Source of the DNA: Thalassia testudinum
Lineage: Eukaryota; Streptophyta; Magnoliopsida; Alismatales; Hydrocharitaceae
Length of the DNA stretch: 64,000 bases
Reading direction: 5' to 3'
NCBI GenBank assembly: GCA_037157565.1
Contig: JAZHRO010000013.1
Location: 75,137,501-75,201,500, forward strand
Shown: piece after piece, positions 47,312 to 59,951 of the stretch
Layout of the letters: each line of letters opens with the position of its first letter
How positions within the stretch are numbered: the stretch's first letter is position 1
Translations under genes and position numbers: made by a program
Notes under the pieces: generated by a model
Databases searched by the model: none
What the model was told of the DNA's origin: nothing
The model's input: the letters and a program-made list of their open reading frames with translations, nothing else

Positions 47312-49260
47312 ATGTTTGGTAGGAGGCCCTTGAAACCTCCTTTAAAAATTCACTCTCCTCGAGGCCTAGCCTCGGTGCCTTTGCGTGTGCAACTAATACT
47401 TCACATAGACCTCTCCTCCGATTCCGAACCCAACTCACCTTCTTCTTCCACAATGGCTCAGCTAGTTGAAGAAGAGAACAATCTGGAGCACCAGCTCTAG
47501 CGACTCAATGACCTCTTCCAGAACTTTATGCACCTACCGTAGCATCCCATGATGCGGGATCACTATAATCCTGCTGCAGTGGCTATTGAGCCTTGAGTCA
47601 GAATCCCGACCGGAGGACCTGATTCTGAATTAAAGCCCAACATGATTTATGCCATACCTAAATTCCACGGGCTTAATTCTGAAGACCCCTTCCAGCACAT
47701 TAAACGGCTAAAGCATCTGGCCCATACTTTCGGGTCAGATGCACAAAATCGGGATATTCTCTTCATGAAGATGTTCTCATTCTCCCTTATGGACAAGTCC
47801 ACCCATTGGTACCAAACACAGACCCGGCCAATCAACAATTGGGAGGAACTTCAGTCCGAGTTCTTCAAGAAGTTCTTCCCCGTTGGTCGGAACAATGCCT
47901 TGCGCCATCAGATTACCCACTTCACGCAACAGACGGCGGAACCTCTCTATGAGGCATGGGATCACTTTCAGGATCTCATGAGGAAGTGCCCCCATCACGG
48001 AGTTCCTAAATGGGAACAAGTCCAGTCTTTTTACCAGGGACTCCGTGAGGATATTAGGCTATTCGTCAATGCAACTTGTGGAGGGAATATCATGGGTCAG
48101 CATGAGGATACCGTGTGGGAGATTCTCGAAAATATGTGCGAGAACTCCATTAATAATGACTCCATGGGATTATTCGATAGGACGAATACCCGCACATCGA
48201 CGAACCTTAGGGGAGCACACGAGACGCAGGGCCTGTCCGCATTAGTCGACCTGGAATTGATGGCCAGTCGATTGGACAAGGTCTCTATTATTGAGAAAAA
48301 GGTAGATGAGCTGACTCAGCACTTGCAGCGAGCCACCTCTGTGCATAATTCCTTTGCACAACCTCCTTCCACACGGGAGACTGTGCAAAACATTTTTCAC
48401 CGACCTTCTCCTGGGATGGACCCATATCCACCTCCATCTGACTCTCGGATCAGAGGAACCTCCGACCCTTTCTATACTAGCTGGGGGAATTCCACTCCCC
48501 CATTTTCTGACTTTTCTGAGGCTCCTCAGATCTACGAGGACTTCAACGCCATCCAGAATGACCCATTTTCCAATACCTACAATCCTGGATGGCGAAACCA
48601 TCCCAACTTCCAGTGGGTGGGAAATTCCCAAACTCAAAGACAACCCTTTCAGCCCCGTCCACAACCACCTCATCCTTACCAGCCACCTCAGCCTCGGCCC
48701 AACCCTACTTATCCATCCGGGCCAAACCAAGACCAAATGTCCCTCATCCTTCAGACTCTAGCTGACATTCAGAGAACAAATGCGGCTATTCAGAAACAAC
48801 ACAAGGACGAAATCACAAAGGTTTGAAACCAACTGGCCCAGTTGGCAAATTCTCGCCAACCAGGCACACTTCCTTCTCAACCTCTTCCTAACCCTAATAA
48901 CGTTCCGACCCAGCGGCGCGTTATGAACCCAAACCCGGGCCAAGCACACATGGTTTATCATGCCCCCTCTGTTCCTCCACCAAACGGGATGGAGGCCTCA
49001 ACTTCTTATGCGAGTTATTAGCAGCAACCCATCCTATCAAACCCTAACTAGAACTAGGAAGGACTGAATTCTGTGACCACCCATAGTGGTAAGGAGACCC
49101 AAGATCCACCTTATCTAGACCACTCCAAGCCTGGTAGTGACCCAACACCTAGCACAGTAATCCAGGACGTTCCTATCCCTGATCAAAGACCCGAACCTAT
49201 CCTAGAGGAACCAACCAAGGTTCCATTTCCCGAGGCCTTGACCAAGGGAAAGAAAATAAC
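47312..49260 (+). pseudogene. Athila gag of A1, broken
   Basis: Starts MFGRRPLKPPL and keeps one frame to about 49258. Domains in order: EDPFQHIKRLKHL, WEELQSEFFKKFFPVGR, CPHHGVPKWEQVQSFYQGL, NATCGGNIM, a coiled-coil-like VDELTQHLQRA and YNPGWRNHPNFQW. Stops are at 47498, about 47540, about 47594, 48824 and near 49019. Compared with A2, each is a C-to-T change of CAG, CAA or CGA. A one-base deletion at about 49270 (AACCAATCC against AACCAAATCC) shifts the frame before protease. It would encode the structural polyprotein. Confidence 0.82.
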
Positions 49261-50001
49261 CAATCCGTGGCTCCCGAGGAGCACCTGGTCAAGCTCTTTG
49301 AGTAGGTCCAAATAAACATCCCCTTGATTGATGCAATTTGCCACGTACCGGCTTACGCACGATTCTTGAAGAATGTGTGTACACCTCAGCGTAAGCCGCG
49401 AACCAAGAGTGGGAGTCCAATTGTACTGTCAGAGCAAGCCAGCTCTGTAATCCTGAGCAGACTCCCACCCAAGGCAAAAGACCCAGGCACTCCCCTGATT
49501 TCATGCAAGATAGGTGAAACCCAGTTCGACAGAGCATTGCTAGACTTGAGTGCTTCCATAAATTTGATACCCACATCCTTACTTAACCACCTAGAAGAAC
49601 CTGAGCTAAAACCGACTGAGGTGACACTACAGTTAGCAGATTGATCTATAAAGTCACCTAAAGGGATTCTTGAGGATGTTATTGTAAGGGTGCGGGATTT
49701 CTATTTCCCTGTAGACTTCATAGTCTTAGACATGGACGCACCTAAAAACCCTAGGGATACACCGATCATTCTAGGGAGACCTTTCCTGGCCACCGTTAGG
49801 GCCAACATTAGTTGTGAGGAGGGCCAAATAGAACTGAAATTTGGGAATCAAACCCTCAAAATTGATATCTTTAAGGCCCAACAAGAAATCAATTGCGGTG
49901 TCATTGAACAAATATGTGATATTAGAGCTTTGGTTGAAGAAACACAATTTGAGAATAACCTGATTATACCTCATCAACCACAAGAAGATCCTGAACCGTA
50001 A
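49261..50001 (+). pseudogene. Athila aspartic protease of A1, broken
   Basis: Reads LPPKAKDPGTPLISC, then LLDLSASINLIP, then VDFIVLDMD and IILGRPFLATVRANISC. The active-site triad is Asp-Leu-Ser (49543-49551) instead of the Asp-Leu-Gly of A2 and C, a G-to-A change expected to abolish activity. A TGA at 49642 (CGA in A2) also cuts it. Confidence 0.82.
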
Positions 50002-51083
50002 TTAGAGGGGTTAGACCCTGATTCAGATAAATCCATAACTCCTATCCTTGAACCTCACATTCACCCTGAACCACCCGCTGCTATTGACAACCCCATTCTT
50101 GAACTAAAACCCCTTCCCGACCATTTGAAATACATCTTTTTGGGTTCTAATTAGACTTTTCCTGTGATTATAAATTTCAAGCTCACTCCTGATCAAGAAT
50201 CCCGTCTGATTGCTGTTCTCCAGCAACATCACAGAGCCATTGGTTGGACTCTCGATGACTTGACTGGAATAAGTCCCTCTTATTGCACACACCGTATCTG
50301 TTCTGAAGAGGGTGCACGACCTTCCCGTGAGATGCAAAGACGTTTGAATCCCAATCTGCAGGAGGTTGTGAAAAAGGAGATCATTAAGTGGTTAGATGCA
50401 GGGATCATCTACCTGATCTCCGACAGTCGTTGGGTGAGCCCAATCTAAGTTGTGCCTAAAAAGGCAGGGCTTACCACCATCACGACTGAAATCGGAGAAA
50501 TCATACCTACCCGAATAGCCAACTCGTGGAGAGTCTGCATAGATTACCGAAGACTCAATTCCTCCACGAAGAAGGATAATTTCCCACTACCTTTCATTGA
50601 TCAGATTCTCAAGAAATTAGCGGGAAATCGATTCTTCTGCTTTCTTGACGGATACTCCGGTTATAACCAAGTGGCTATTCATCTTAAGGACCAAGAGAAG
50701 ACCACATTCACCTGCCCCTTCGGGACATACGCATTCTGAAGGATGGCTTTCGGTCTCTACAATGCACCCACGACTTTTCAGCGGTGCATGCTTGCCATAT
50801 TCTCTGATATAGTAGGTGATTATCTAGAAGTCTTCATGGATGACTTCTCAGTTTTTGGGGCATCATTTGATGATTGCCTTCAGAACTTGGTTCATATACT
50901 CAGGCGTTGCATCGATGTAAATTTGGTTCTTTCCTGGGAAAAGAGCCACTTTATGGTGCCTGAGGGGATCGTCCTAGGTCATATAATTTCTGAGAAAGGC
51001 ATCCAAGTGGATCGAGCCAAGGTTGATCTGATTTCTCGACTTCCTATGCCTAACTCGATCAGGGACATTCGTTCTTTTCTAGG
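50002..51083 (+). pseudogene. Reverse transcriptase of A1, broken and split
   Basis: The frame passes through LTPDQESRL, then SPSYCTHRI, RRLNPNLQEVVKKEI, WRVCIDYRRLN, FLDGYSGYNQ and the catalytic FMDDF (50832-50846), to RSFLG at 51083, where the solo LTR enters. Stops at about 50156 (TAG), 50446 (TAA) and 50737 (TGA) again fit CAG, CAA and CGA. The thumb resumes at 53628. The catalytic Asp-Asp is kept. Confidence 0.85.
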
Positions 51084-53627
51084 TGATGAGAACCTCATCA
51101 TAAATCCTAAACTAGCACCAGCTAACCCAGATTTGCAAGAAAAAGCTCCTACATAACTATAGAAAGGCTTGACTCAGAGAAATTCTGAGTTTGTGAAGAA
51201 AACAAGAACTAAGGGGTAAAAATGCAATTTCACCAACTCAATCTGAAAATAGGGTAACTCAGGGTCCAAAGTTAGGTCAAACCAACCTAATAAGAATAAA
51301 AGTGGGATGAATTGATCCAATAAGGGCTACAGCAACTCCAAGGAATTAAATGACATCCTGTAACCCTAAGAACAAACCCACTTTAATTCACGAGGTTCGA
51401 GGTAAATAAAAAATCTACTAAACCCTCTAAAATTCATAGAAAAATAATATCTAGGGTTTAGAACCTTCAATTTGGCCTTAGGAACCCATTTTGACCTACA
51501 TTAAGAACCAGGCCCAATTAATGACTTAATTTGGATTTTTATGTAAATTGATCAGTCAAACAAGGTCTAATATAGAAATAAAATTCACCATTATAATCCT
51601 TAGGTCCTAGTTAGTCATGTATAAAAACTTGAGCCTAAGAAGAGACCTTCTTGACCAACTTTACATTTTGGTCCTCATCCATTACTTTTTGACCCTCAAC
51701 TTTTGAAACCCTCGCATTTTGGCCCCTAATTCTTCTTCATTCTTTGCATTTGGGTCCTCCCTGCAAAACCCTGAGCAATGCCATGCTCCGGCGACTTTGC
51801 GCGGAGCATGGCACCGCGCAGGGTGAGGGAGACCCTCTGCCAAGACAACCGGGGGTTCCTTGCGACGTCTGCTGTCGCAGGGACACCTCCATGGTCTCTG
51901 CGGCTGCCCATACGTCCTGTGCGAACACATGGAAGGTATGGGTCTCCATCTCCGGTGTGCTCTGGCTCTATAAAAGCCGCCTCCGTCTGTCGCACTTAGC
52001 AGCTCGGTTCTGATGGAGAAACACCCCCCTCCTTCCTCTCTTCCCACTTCGGCAGAAGCCCTCCAGCTCCGGCGGCTCTTCCTCCTCCTCATCGCTCTAC
52101 CGTAATACCAGCAGCAGAGCAACTTTCGCCCGCTCTTCCCGCGTCGCGCCTAACCCTTCGACCGCGCCTGATCACCCTCACCTTCTCCATCTCCGGCCAA
52201 CCTCCGGCGACTCGCTCCCATCATTCCACCACCCAACACGACTCGCCGACCGACCCAAAACCTCCACCTCATCACGCTGAACCATTTCCGCCCCTTCATT
52301 TCCTGCCATTTGCCACCTGAAGACCCCCCGAACAAACCCATTCCCCCAGCTACAGTCCGACCTAGGGTAGCCCCTGCACGCCGTCCCACGACCTGCCAGA
52401 CCCCGCACCACCTTCGCCGTGCCACGGCAAAGGTCCCCCGCTTGTCTGATTAGGACGAAGGGCCGTATTTCTGCGAACAGGTCACCTGTCCTCTGCTGCC
52501 ATTGCTGAATAGGTGGAGCTTCTTCCGCCTGCAGTGTCGCTTCGCCCAGGCTTGCGCTCCAGGACGTGTGCCTCGCCCCCACGCGCTCGCCCAGGTCTGC
52601 AGCTGGGGTGAAAGCCCCGCACACAGCCGCGATTGGCTGCAGCTTTCTCAGCTGCAGGCGCCAAATTGGGGTGGGACATTTAGTCCCACCTCGGTGGATT
52701 CTGAAGCAGTGCACCTACATAAATTGTAAAAGTGCTATCGGCTTATCGCCTCAGCACACGGGGTGAGGTCCCTCTCACCCACTTACCTGGCCTCGTCCGC
52801 GACCACCCCCCGCGGACCTGGCCTGACCCGTTTACTCGACCTGCACTCCTCGCCCACCACCGCACGCCGGTGGGCTTGGACCCGGGCGCGACCCGTACCC
52901 GAATACCCGGCGGCTCTGAGAGAGCTATCCTACGAGCGAAATCTGAGAGAGTGAGATGCAGGGGAGGGTAGGATTAGGTTTTGCCCTCTGATCAATCTGT
53001 GAGTGTGCAGGCAAAAGCAGAGAAGAAGAAGAGAAAGAAAGAAGAAGCACAGCCAACGCCGTGGCTGCTTGAAGCAAAGCAGAAGAAGAAGGACTACGAG
53101 AAGAAGAAGAAGAAAGAAAGAAGAAAGGAGGACACACTGTAGCAGAGGCTACTTAAGTTGTCTGATTGAAAAATCAGACGACGCTCTGCAGAGAAGAAAA
53201 AGAAGGAAAGAAGAGCAAGCACCGCAGAGAAGAAAGAAAGGAGAAGACAAAGGGCTGGAGGAGAAAGAAGAGAGAAGCAGAACACGAAGAGAAAGAAGAA
53301 AAGCTTGGAAGCAAAAGAAAGAAGAAGAACAGAAGAACAGAAGAGGAAGAAGAAGAAGAAAGAAGACTGAGGAACTGAAGAGAAGAAAAAGAAGAGGACA
53401 AAGACAAGAGAAAGAAGAGAAGAAGAAAAAGCCAACAAGACAAATCTCTATCTCTCTCTCTCTCATTTTTGTAATAGAAACATTGTACTTCTAGAATACA
53501 GTTTACTCCCTGAGTTCGACCTCGGGAAAACTTTTATTTCCGAGTAACAAATTGTATTAAGCTGGTAACCGCTCCTCTACACTATACTACGACGAAATAT
53601 TAGAACTGTAGACAAGAGTAGCAGCCA
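51084..53627 (+). repeat. Solo Athila LTR nested in A1 pol
   Basis: A 2,544-bp A-family LTR (TGATGAGAACC... to ...GCAGCCA) with flanks CTAGG (51079-51083) and CTGGG (53628-53632), a 5-bp duplication with one mismatch. It contains the decayed 32-nt hairpin (51909-51940), TATA (51968), a GGTGGGAC hairpin (about 52670) and a purine-rich tract (about 53010-53440). It is an example of the family inserting into itself and then losing its internal part. Confidence 0.88.
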
Positions 53628-54170
53628 CTGGGGCACGTCGATTTTTACCGTCGTTTCATTCTTGATTTCTCGAAAATCGTGCGCCCCCTGACTACTCTTC
53701 TCTCCAAGGATGTACCCTTTGAGATCTCCAAGGAATGCACTCAAGCCTTTGAGAACCTTCGTGACCGAGTCACCCAGGCCCCGATCTTACAGTCCCCTGA
53801 TTGGTCTCAACCCTTTGAGATCATGTGCGATGCATCTGATTTTGCTGTAGGAGCGGTTCTGGGGCAGAAAGTTGACGGGAAACCCGTGGTCATCTACTAC
53901 GCTAGTAAGACACTTGACGAGGCTCAGTGTAACTATACAGTTACGGAGAAAGAGCTACTAGCCGTAGTATTTGCCCTCGAAAAATTCCGATCCTATCTCC
54001 TGGGTTCCCACATCATCATCTACTCGGATCACACAGCTGTGAGACATCTCCTTGCCAAGAAGGATGCGAAGCCCCGACTAATTTGATGGATCTTACTGTT
54101 GCAAGAATTCGACCTCGAGATTCGCGACAAGGCGGGAAGACAAAACGTATTAGCTGACCATTTGTCTCGC
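53628..54170 (+). pseudogene. RT thumb and RNase H of A1
   Basis: Pol resumes at the duplicated target and runs GHVDFYRRF, then IMCDASDFAVGAVLG, TEKELLAVVFALEKF, IIYSDHTAVRHLL and KKDAKPRLI. RNase H acidic residues are visible in CDAS, EKE and SDH. A TGA at 54084 (before WILLLQEFDLEI) interrupts it, again consistent with CGA. Confidence 0.83.
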
Positions 54171-55546
54171 CTTCCTTCTGAGATCATCAACCCTTCTGGA
54201 CCCATCACGGAGCATTTTCCTGATGAGCACCTACTGACTATTGGTACTAGGCTTCCATGGTTTGCTAATATAGTAAACTACTTGGCATCTCATCAGATCC
54301 CGTCTGATTGGCCGAAGGTCAAGAAAGACAAATTGTGCTCTGATGCCAAGTATTACATCTGGGAAGACCTGTACCTCTTCCGCATAGGTGCTGACCAAAT
54401 CATCCGGCGATGTGTCCCGGAGGGTGAAATCAATGATATTCTCTCCTTCTGCCATGACCAGGCATGCGGTGGCCACTTCTCGGGCACAAAACCTCATAAA
54501 AAATCCTCCAGTGTGGCTTTTATTGGCCCACTTTATTCAAGGACGCATACAATCACTGCAAGGCATGCAATCGTTGCCAAATTTTGGGCAACATGAGCCA
54601 TCACGACATGATGCCTTTGCAGCCGATTCTCGTATGCGAAATCTTCGACATTTATGGGATTGATTTTATGGGCCCCTTTCCTATTTCGAACGGCTTCGAG
54701 TACATTCTGCTGGCTGTGGACTACGTGTCCAAATGGATCGAAGCCATACTGACCCGAACCTGTGATCATAAAATCGTTATCAAATTCATTCATCATAATA
54801 TCTTCTCACGGTTCGGGATTCCTCGTGCAGTCATCTCTAACGAGGGGACCCATTTTACGAATGCTCAGTTTAGGTCACTGATGACCAAATACGGGGTGTC
54901 TCACCAAATCTCTACTCCTTGCCACCCCCAGACTGATGGTCCAGCTGAGCTATCAAATCGGGAGATTAAGAAAATCCTGTAGGTCACTGTTCGGCCTGAT
55001 AAGAAGGACTGGTTGTCCCGACTTCTGGAAGCTTTGTGGGCTTATAGGATCGCCCACAAAACCCAACTAGGCATGTCTCCTTTTAGACTGGTGTACGGGA
55101 AGGCGTGTCACCTTCCCGTCGAACTGGACCACAAAGCCTATTGGGCAATACGGAGCTGTAATTTAGATCTTTCTAAGGCTGGAACCCACAGAAAGCTTCA
55201 GATAAGCGAGATCGATGAATTACGCCTTGATGCGTACGAGAACTTGCGAATCAACAAAGAGCGGGTTAAAGGCTTCCATGACAAGCACATATCTAGAAAG
55301 ATCTTTCATCCTGGTCAGAAGGTCCTACTCTTCAATGTCAGACTCAAACTCTTCCCTAGGAAACTACGATCCAAGTGGGTCGGACCATACCTTGTCGGAC
55401 AAGTTTTTGGAGATGGAGCTATCGAAATCAGTCCACTCAGCCATGATTCCGAACCTTTCATCGTGAACGGTCAAAGACTCAAATCGTTCATCGATGTAAC
55501 CTCTACAGATTTGGCTGAGTCATTATTTATCCTCCATTTTCCCTGA
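54171..55546 (+). pseudogene. Integrase of A1, broken
   Basis: The zinc-binding region has CHDQACGGHFSG in one frame and HCKACNRC in another, so a two-base gain in an A run near 54497-54503 shifts the frame. The core has YGIDFMGPFP (first Asp), then ISNEGTHF, where the usual second catalytic Asp is Asn (54839-54841), then AELSNREIKKIL (Glu). A TAG follows at about 54980. The C-terminal region ends near 55546 with KWVGPYLV and no chromodomain. The product is inactive by several criteria. Confidence 0.83.
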
Positions 55547-57118
55547 GCATATTGCGCCCAGCCGATGGCGTAAAACTAAGCGCTCAATGAGAGGCAGCCC
55601 GTCATTCTTTTTGAAAAAACTCGAAACCTTTTCTGACACCTCTTCTCACTTAAGGTTCACCCTTTAGGACAGCCGACTCCACCTTAGGTGCTTGCATTTG
55701 AGATTAGAAATCGTCCGCAACAGTCACCTCGACCCATTCACTCACCAAAACATCTGTCCTAATGTATGAACTAAGTTAAATAAAAACCCTCCTAAGTTAC
55801 AATGAGGACATTGCAAATCTTAGGCATGGGAGGGCATGAAAGTGCAAAACTCACAAGAAAATGTTTTAAACAAAAAAATTCATATATGCCAAAAACACCA
55901 TCAAAATTAAAAAAAAATTTGAAAAAGAATAATAAAATAAGAGGAGGAAAGAAATTTTGTGCACTCTACAAAGGAGGAGGAGAAAAGGAACAAAATGATA
56001 AAAATGAGCACAAAATGAAAGAAAAGAGATAGTCATTAGTAAGAAATTAAGGAATTAACTTAAGTTCTAGACCTCATTCAGGAAAAGAAATGGAAAGTGC
56101 ACAGTGAGATTAGTAAGAATGCAAACCTAAGGCACTCTTGGATAGACTCTTAGTACCCATTAAGATCTAGATATTCCACGGGAGGTTGAGGAAAATGAAA
56201 AGCTTAAGTATTAGGTCCAAGGCTTATGGAGTATTTGGCCTCGTTAACTAACTTTTGATTTACGGGACTCAGTAACCTAAGCACCTAAATTTCACACACA
56301 GCCTGGTTTAGTAAGCATAAAAATCAAAATCACGCAGAAGCGTTGCAAAAATTCTGAAAATGACACCTAGAGTAGGAGCGGCTGATCAACACAAGTTGAT
56401 TTGGACGAGTCCCCAGTGCGGAGAGGTGGGAAATTCCCCTCGAAGATGCGTAACAAAATATCATCTCCTCGGTGCTTGTCTCTTAGGATATTTACAAATC
56501 ATACTGGGGGCATGTAAGCATTCTGCTGGTTCAGACTCCATGGATAGCATTATCACGAAGTGTCAATTGCTAGGGTCTGAATTCGGCCACGGAACACCAT
56601 GGACGGGATTATCTCGAAATCTCGAAAGCCAGGGTTCTGGGGGTTACCATGGGCGGTGCTATCTCGAAGCATCGATTGCTAGGAACCCTTGAGGATTGAT
56701 GATGGGGACAAGGAATCTGATACAGACCATGTTGAGAAGCCAATCCTAAGCTAGAATTAAAAAGAAAAAGAGAGAGAAAACTCTCCAAACACATAAATCT
56801 TCTATCTCTCTTTCTTACAAAACGCACTGCGAACTAAACCAAGACTAAAATTATCCCAAGCATGGGTGGATTAACCACAAAGTCCAATAAACCTTAGGTT
56901 AGTTCCTGTAGGCTTTAAAAACCTTTGCTAAAGACTAAGGCTAAAGCTAGACATATCTGGATCTTGGTTGGTACTAGGGTTCCTTTTAGGCCTATGATTG
57001 GCATTCTGACCTAATCAAGGATACAAGAGAAAAAGCACTTATCTAAACTTGATAAGAAATTCATGGTCTAGAACAAAGGTTAAAACCTTAAAATTTTGCT
57101 AAGGGACTAGCAAAAGCT
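55547..57118 (+). other. 3' noncoding region of A1
   Basis: Begins with a GCGCTCAATGAGAGGCAGCC block just after integrase. Includes the second PPT-like motif (ATGAGGAC at 55802, GGCATGGGAGGG at 55823-55834), an A-rich stretch and the triple repeat below. No envelope-like ORF is visible. Confidence 0.7.
56538..56693 (+). repeat. Three imperfect CCATGG-starting units (A1)
   Basis: Units start CCATGG at 56538, 56597 and 56647 and each contains (A/G)TTATC or GCTATC, CGAA and a CCAGGG- or CTAGG-like end. Counterpart of 31057-31205. Confidence 0.7.
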
Positions 57119-57131
57119 AAGCATGGGGGTA
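57119..57131 (+). other. Polypurine tract of A1
   Basis: AAGCATGGGGGTA directly abuts TGATGAG of the shared LTR; one base from the PPTs of B and C. Confidence 0.8.
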
Positions 57132-59929
57132 TGATGAGAGCGTCATCATGAACCCTAACTAGCATAATTTGATCTAAATAAGTGTGCAAAAGCTCCTACA
57201 AAACTTAAAGAAAAGCCTAACTCAGAGAATTCTAAATTGAATAATAAAATAAGTCATAAGGGGAAAAATTATAATTTTACCATTGCAGTACACAATCAGG
57301 GTGTCTAAGGGTCTGAATACAGGTCAAATGGGCTTAATAAGAAAGAAAGTGGGATAACCTGAGCCGAAAAAGGTTATAGCAACTTCTAGGAATTAAATGA
57401 CATTCTATAACCCTAAAAATAAACCCGCTTCAATTCACAAAGTTCCTGGCAAGGTAAGAGTCAAATAAACCCTCTAAAAATCATGAAAAAACATTCTCTA
57501 GGGTTTAGAACCTTCAATTTGTCCAGTAGAACCTATTTTGACCTAAATTGAGAACCATACCCAAATTTTGACCTAACTTGGGTTTTTGTGCAAATTGATC
57601 AATCAAACGTGGTCAAACCTAAAATCAAATTACACCATTGAATTCCTTAGGTCCAAATTAGGTTGGTGCAAAAATTTGGGCCTAAGAGAAGACCATTTTG
57701 ACCAACTTTACAAATTGGTCCTCTTGAATTACTTTTTGACCCTTATCTTTTTGAACTCTTGCATTTAGCCTCCTATCTTCTCTTTCGTTCTTTACAGAAT
57801 GGCCCCTCTGCCACCCCACACAGGCGCCCATACCTCCTGCGACCTTGCACGGAGGATGGCACCGCGCAGGGTATGGGGGCTGCTCTCAGGAACGAAAGGG
57901 GGGTTCCCTGCTTCGTCCTCTTTCGCAGGGACCCTCCCCTTTGACCTGCAGCTGCCCATGCCTCTCGTGCGAATGCACGAAAGGCATGGGTCTGCTTTCC
58001 GGCCATTCTCCGGTGAGCTCCCCACGTCGCTCCCTTGAGATCCTCTCCTCGCCAGCACCTTTATAAGCAGCGGCAGGGGCAGCCGTTTCGGATAAGCCTA
58101 ATTTGGCCGAGGATTCCCCCCTCACTTCGTCTCCTCCTCCCACGGTCAAATGCCCACAGGCTCCGGTGGCCCTTCCTCCTCCTTTCATCGCCCTGCTGCT
58201 ATACCTGCAGCAGAGCTCACTCCGCCTCGTCTTCCCGCGCAAGGCCGCACCAGCTGGCGCCTTCCCGACCTCTTCCTCGTCGCCGTTACTCCTCCCCCCC
58301 CTCCCTTCATCAGTTAAATAGGTCAAACTCTTCCTCTTACTCTCCTCTTAATTTCCCCCTCTTCAATTGTCACTTTTAACCCCTCGACTGCCACTACCAC
58401 CTCCATCTGTTCCACCTCCACAGGCCATCCCACCCCTAGCCGACAAGCCCATAAGCTTCTCCTCACTCCACTCAAGCATTTCCCTCACTCACACCACCAC
58501 TCCACACACCCAGAACACCCCCCGAACACAGCCACTCTCACGCACACAGTGTGCCCTAGGCACGCACACTTCGGCCTCCCCACGCCACGTCGACCCCTGC
58601 ACTGCCTTCGTCGCACTCTAGCGAAGTTCCCTGAGCTTTCTCACGTGGCCACGAGGCCGTTTTAGTGTTTTCAGGTCGCACCCCCTCGCCGCCATTGACG
58701 ACAAGCTTGGAGCAAGCTCGCAAGCTGCTCCAAGCCTCTTCAGCTCCAGGCGCAAGCCCCAGGCGACGTGGAAGACTTCCGCGAGTGTGGCCAGGTCTTC
58801 AATTGGGGTCGCAAGCCTCGGCTGCTACCCCAATTGCTCGAAGCTTCCTGCCTGCAGGTGCACGCAGTGGCAGGTGGGACTTTAGTCCCACCTCAGAAGT
58901 GTGTGGGCGCACGCCTACACATAAATTGAAAAAGTGTTCTAGGTTGTTCGCTTTGGAATACTGGGGTGAGGTCCCTCCTCACCTATCCACCGGGTCTCGT
59001 CCGCGGCACTACCCACGCGGATCTGACCCGCGACCCGATTAGCCCTCACTCCTGTGCACTCATCGCACACCACACCCACGCCAGTGCGCCTGGACCCGGG
59101 CACGCGACCGACCCGATAACCCGGCTCTAGGAGAGTGTACCCAAGAGAGATTCAGAGAGAGAGTTGCGCAGGAAGGGTAGGGGAAGGTTTTGCTTCGTGT
59201 GTGTGTGCAGGGAACAGGTAGGAAAGAAGAAGAAGAAGGGTGGCAAGGACTTAGCCGCAAAGAAGCAGCAACAGGGAAGAAGAAGAAGGAATGGCCAGAT
59301 AAAAAGAAAGGAAAAGAGGAGGGAGCCTCTGCCACACAGAAGAAGCCAAGAGAAAAGAGAGAAAAGAAAGAGAAAAAGAGGCTCCTGTAGCAGAAGAAGA
59401 AAGTAAAGGAGAGGCCACAGCGAAGCGAAGAAGAAGCTGCAAAAGAAAAGAAGATAGCAAGGGCACTATAGCAACAGCGCCGTTAAGGCGTCCGACGTGA
59501 AGAATCAGACGTCTAGATCAAGGAAGAAAAGAGAGAAGAAAATCAGAGAAGAAGAGAAGAAGGAGGAAGAAGAAGAAGGACGCAGCAGCTGAAGAAAGAA
59601 AGAGGAGGCAGCTGCAGCAAAGAAAAAGAAGAAGAAAGAAGAAGGCAGACTGAAGAAGAGAACCGGCTGAAAGAGAAGAAGAAGAGAGAAGAAGAAAAAG
59701 CCCAAAAGAGAACTTTTGCTCACTCACTCTCACTCTCTCTCTTTTATTCTTTTTGTAACAGAATTGTGAATTTATATTTCTAGAATGACGTGTGCTCCCT
59801 GAGTTCGACCTCGGGAAAGTTTTAATTCCAATTAATAAATTGTAAACTGGTGACCGTTGTTTGTAATATACTATAACGAATTAATCATTAAGAGCAAGAA
59901 ACGCAGCATACGAACAACGGACGTCGCCA
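57132..59929 (+). repeat. LTR shared by A1 and A2
   Basis: A 2,798-bp LTR preceded by a PPT (so 3' LTR of A1) and followed by a PBS (so 5' LTR of A2). Hairpins at 57905-57931 and 57957-57988, TATA at 58060, GGTGGGACTTTAGTCCCACC (about 58874), purine-rich tract (about 59215-59700). Confidence 0.88.
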
Positions 59930-59934
59930 GTTTT

Positions 59935-59951
59935 TGGCGCTGTTGCCGGGG
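59935..59951 (+). other. Primer-binding site of A2 (tRNA-Asp)
   Basis: TGGCGCTGTTGCCGGGG, with one C-to-T mismatch to the C site, five bases after the LTR end GCCA. Confidence 0.82.

Larger units (their letters stand above)
43548..59929 (+). mobile_element. Athila element A1 (LTR-gag-pol-LTR), inactive
   Basis: The 5' LTR is 43548-46361 and the shared LTR 57132-59929. The internal region carries a tRNA-Asp PBS, gag, protease, RT, RNase H and integrase in Ty3/gypsy order, then a noncoding 3' region and PPT. It is inactivated by about a dozen stops, frameshifts, a protease active-site change, an integrase catalytic change and a solo LTR inside pol. The left flank AGGAC (43543-43547) has no partner at 59930, because a second internal region follows. 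No envelope-like ORF was found. Confidence 0.88.
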
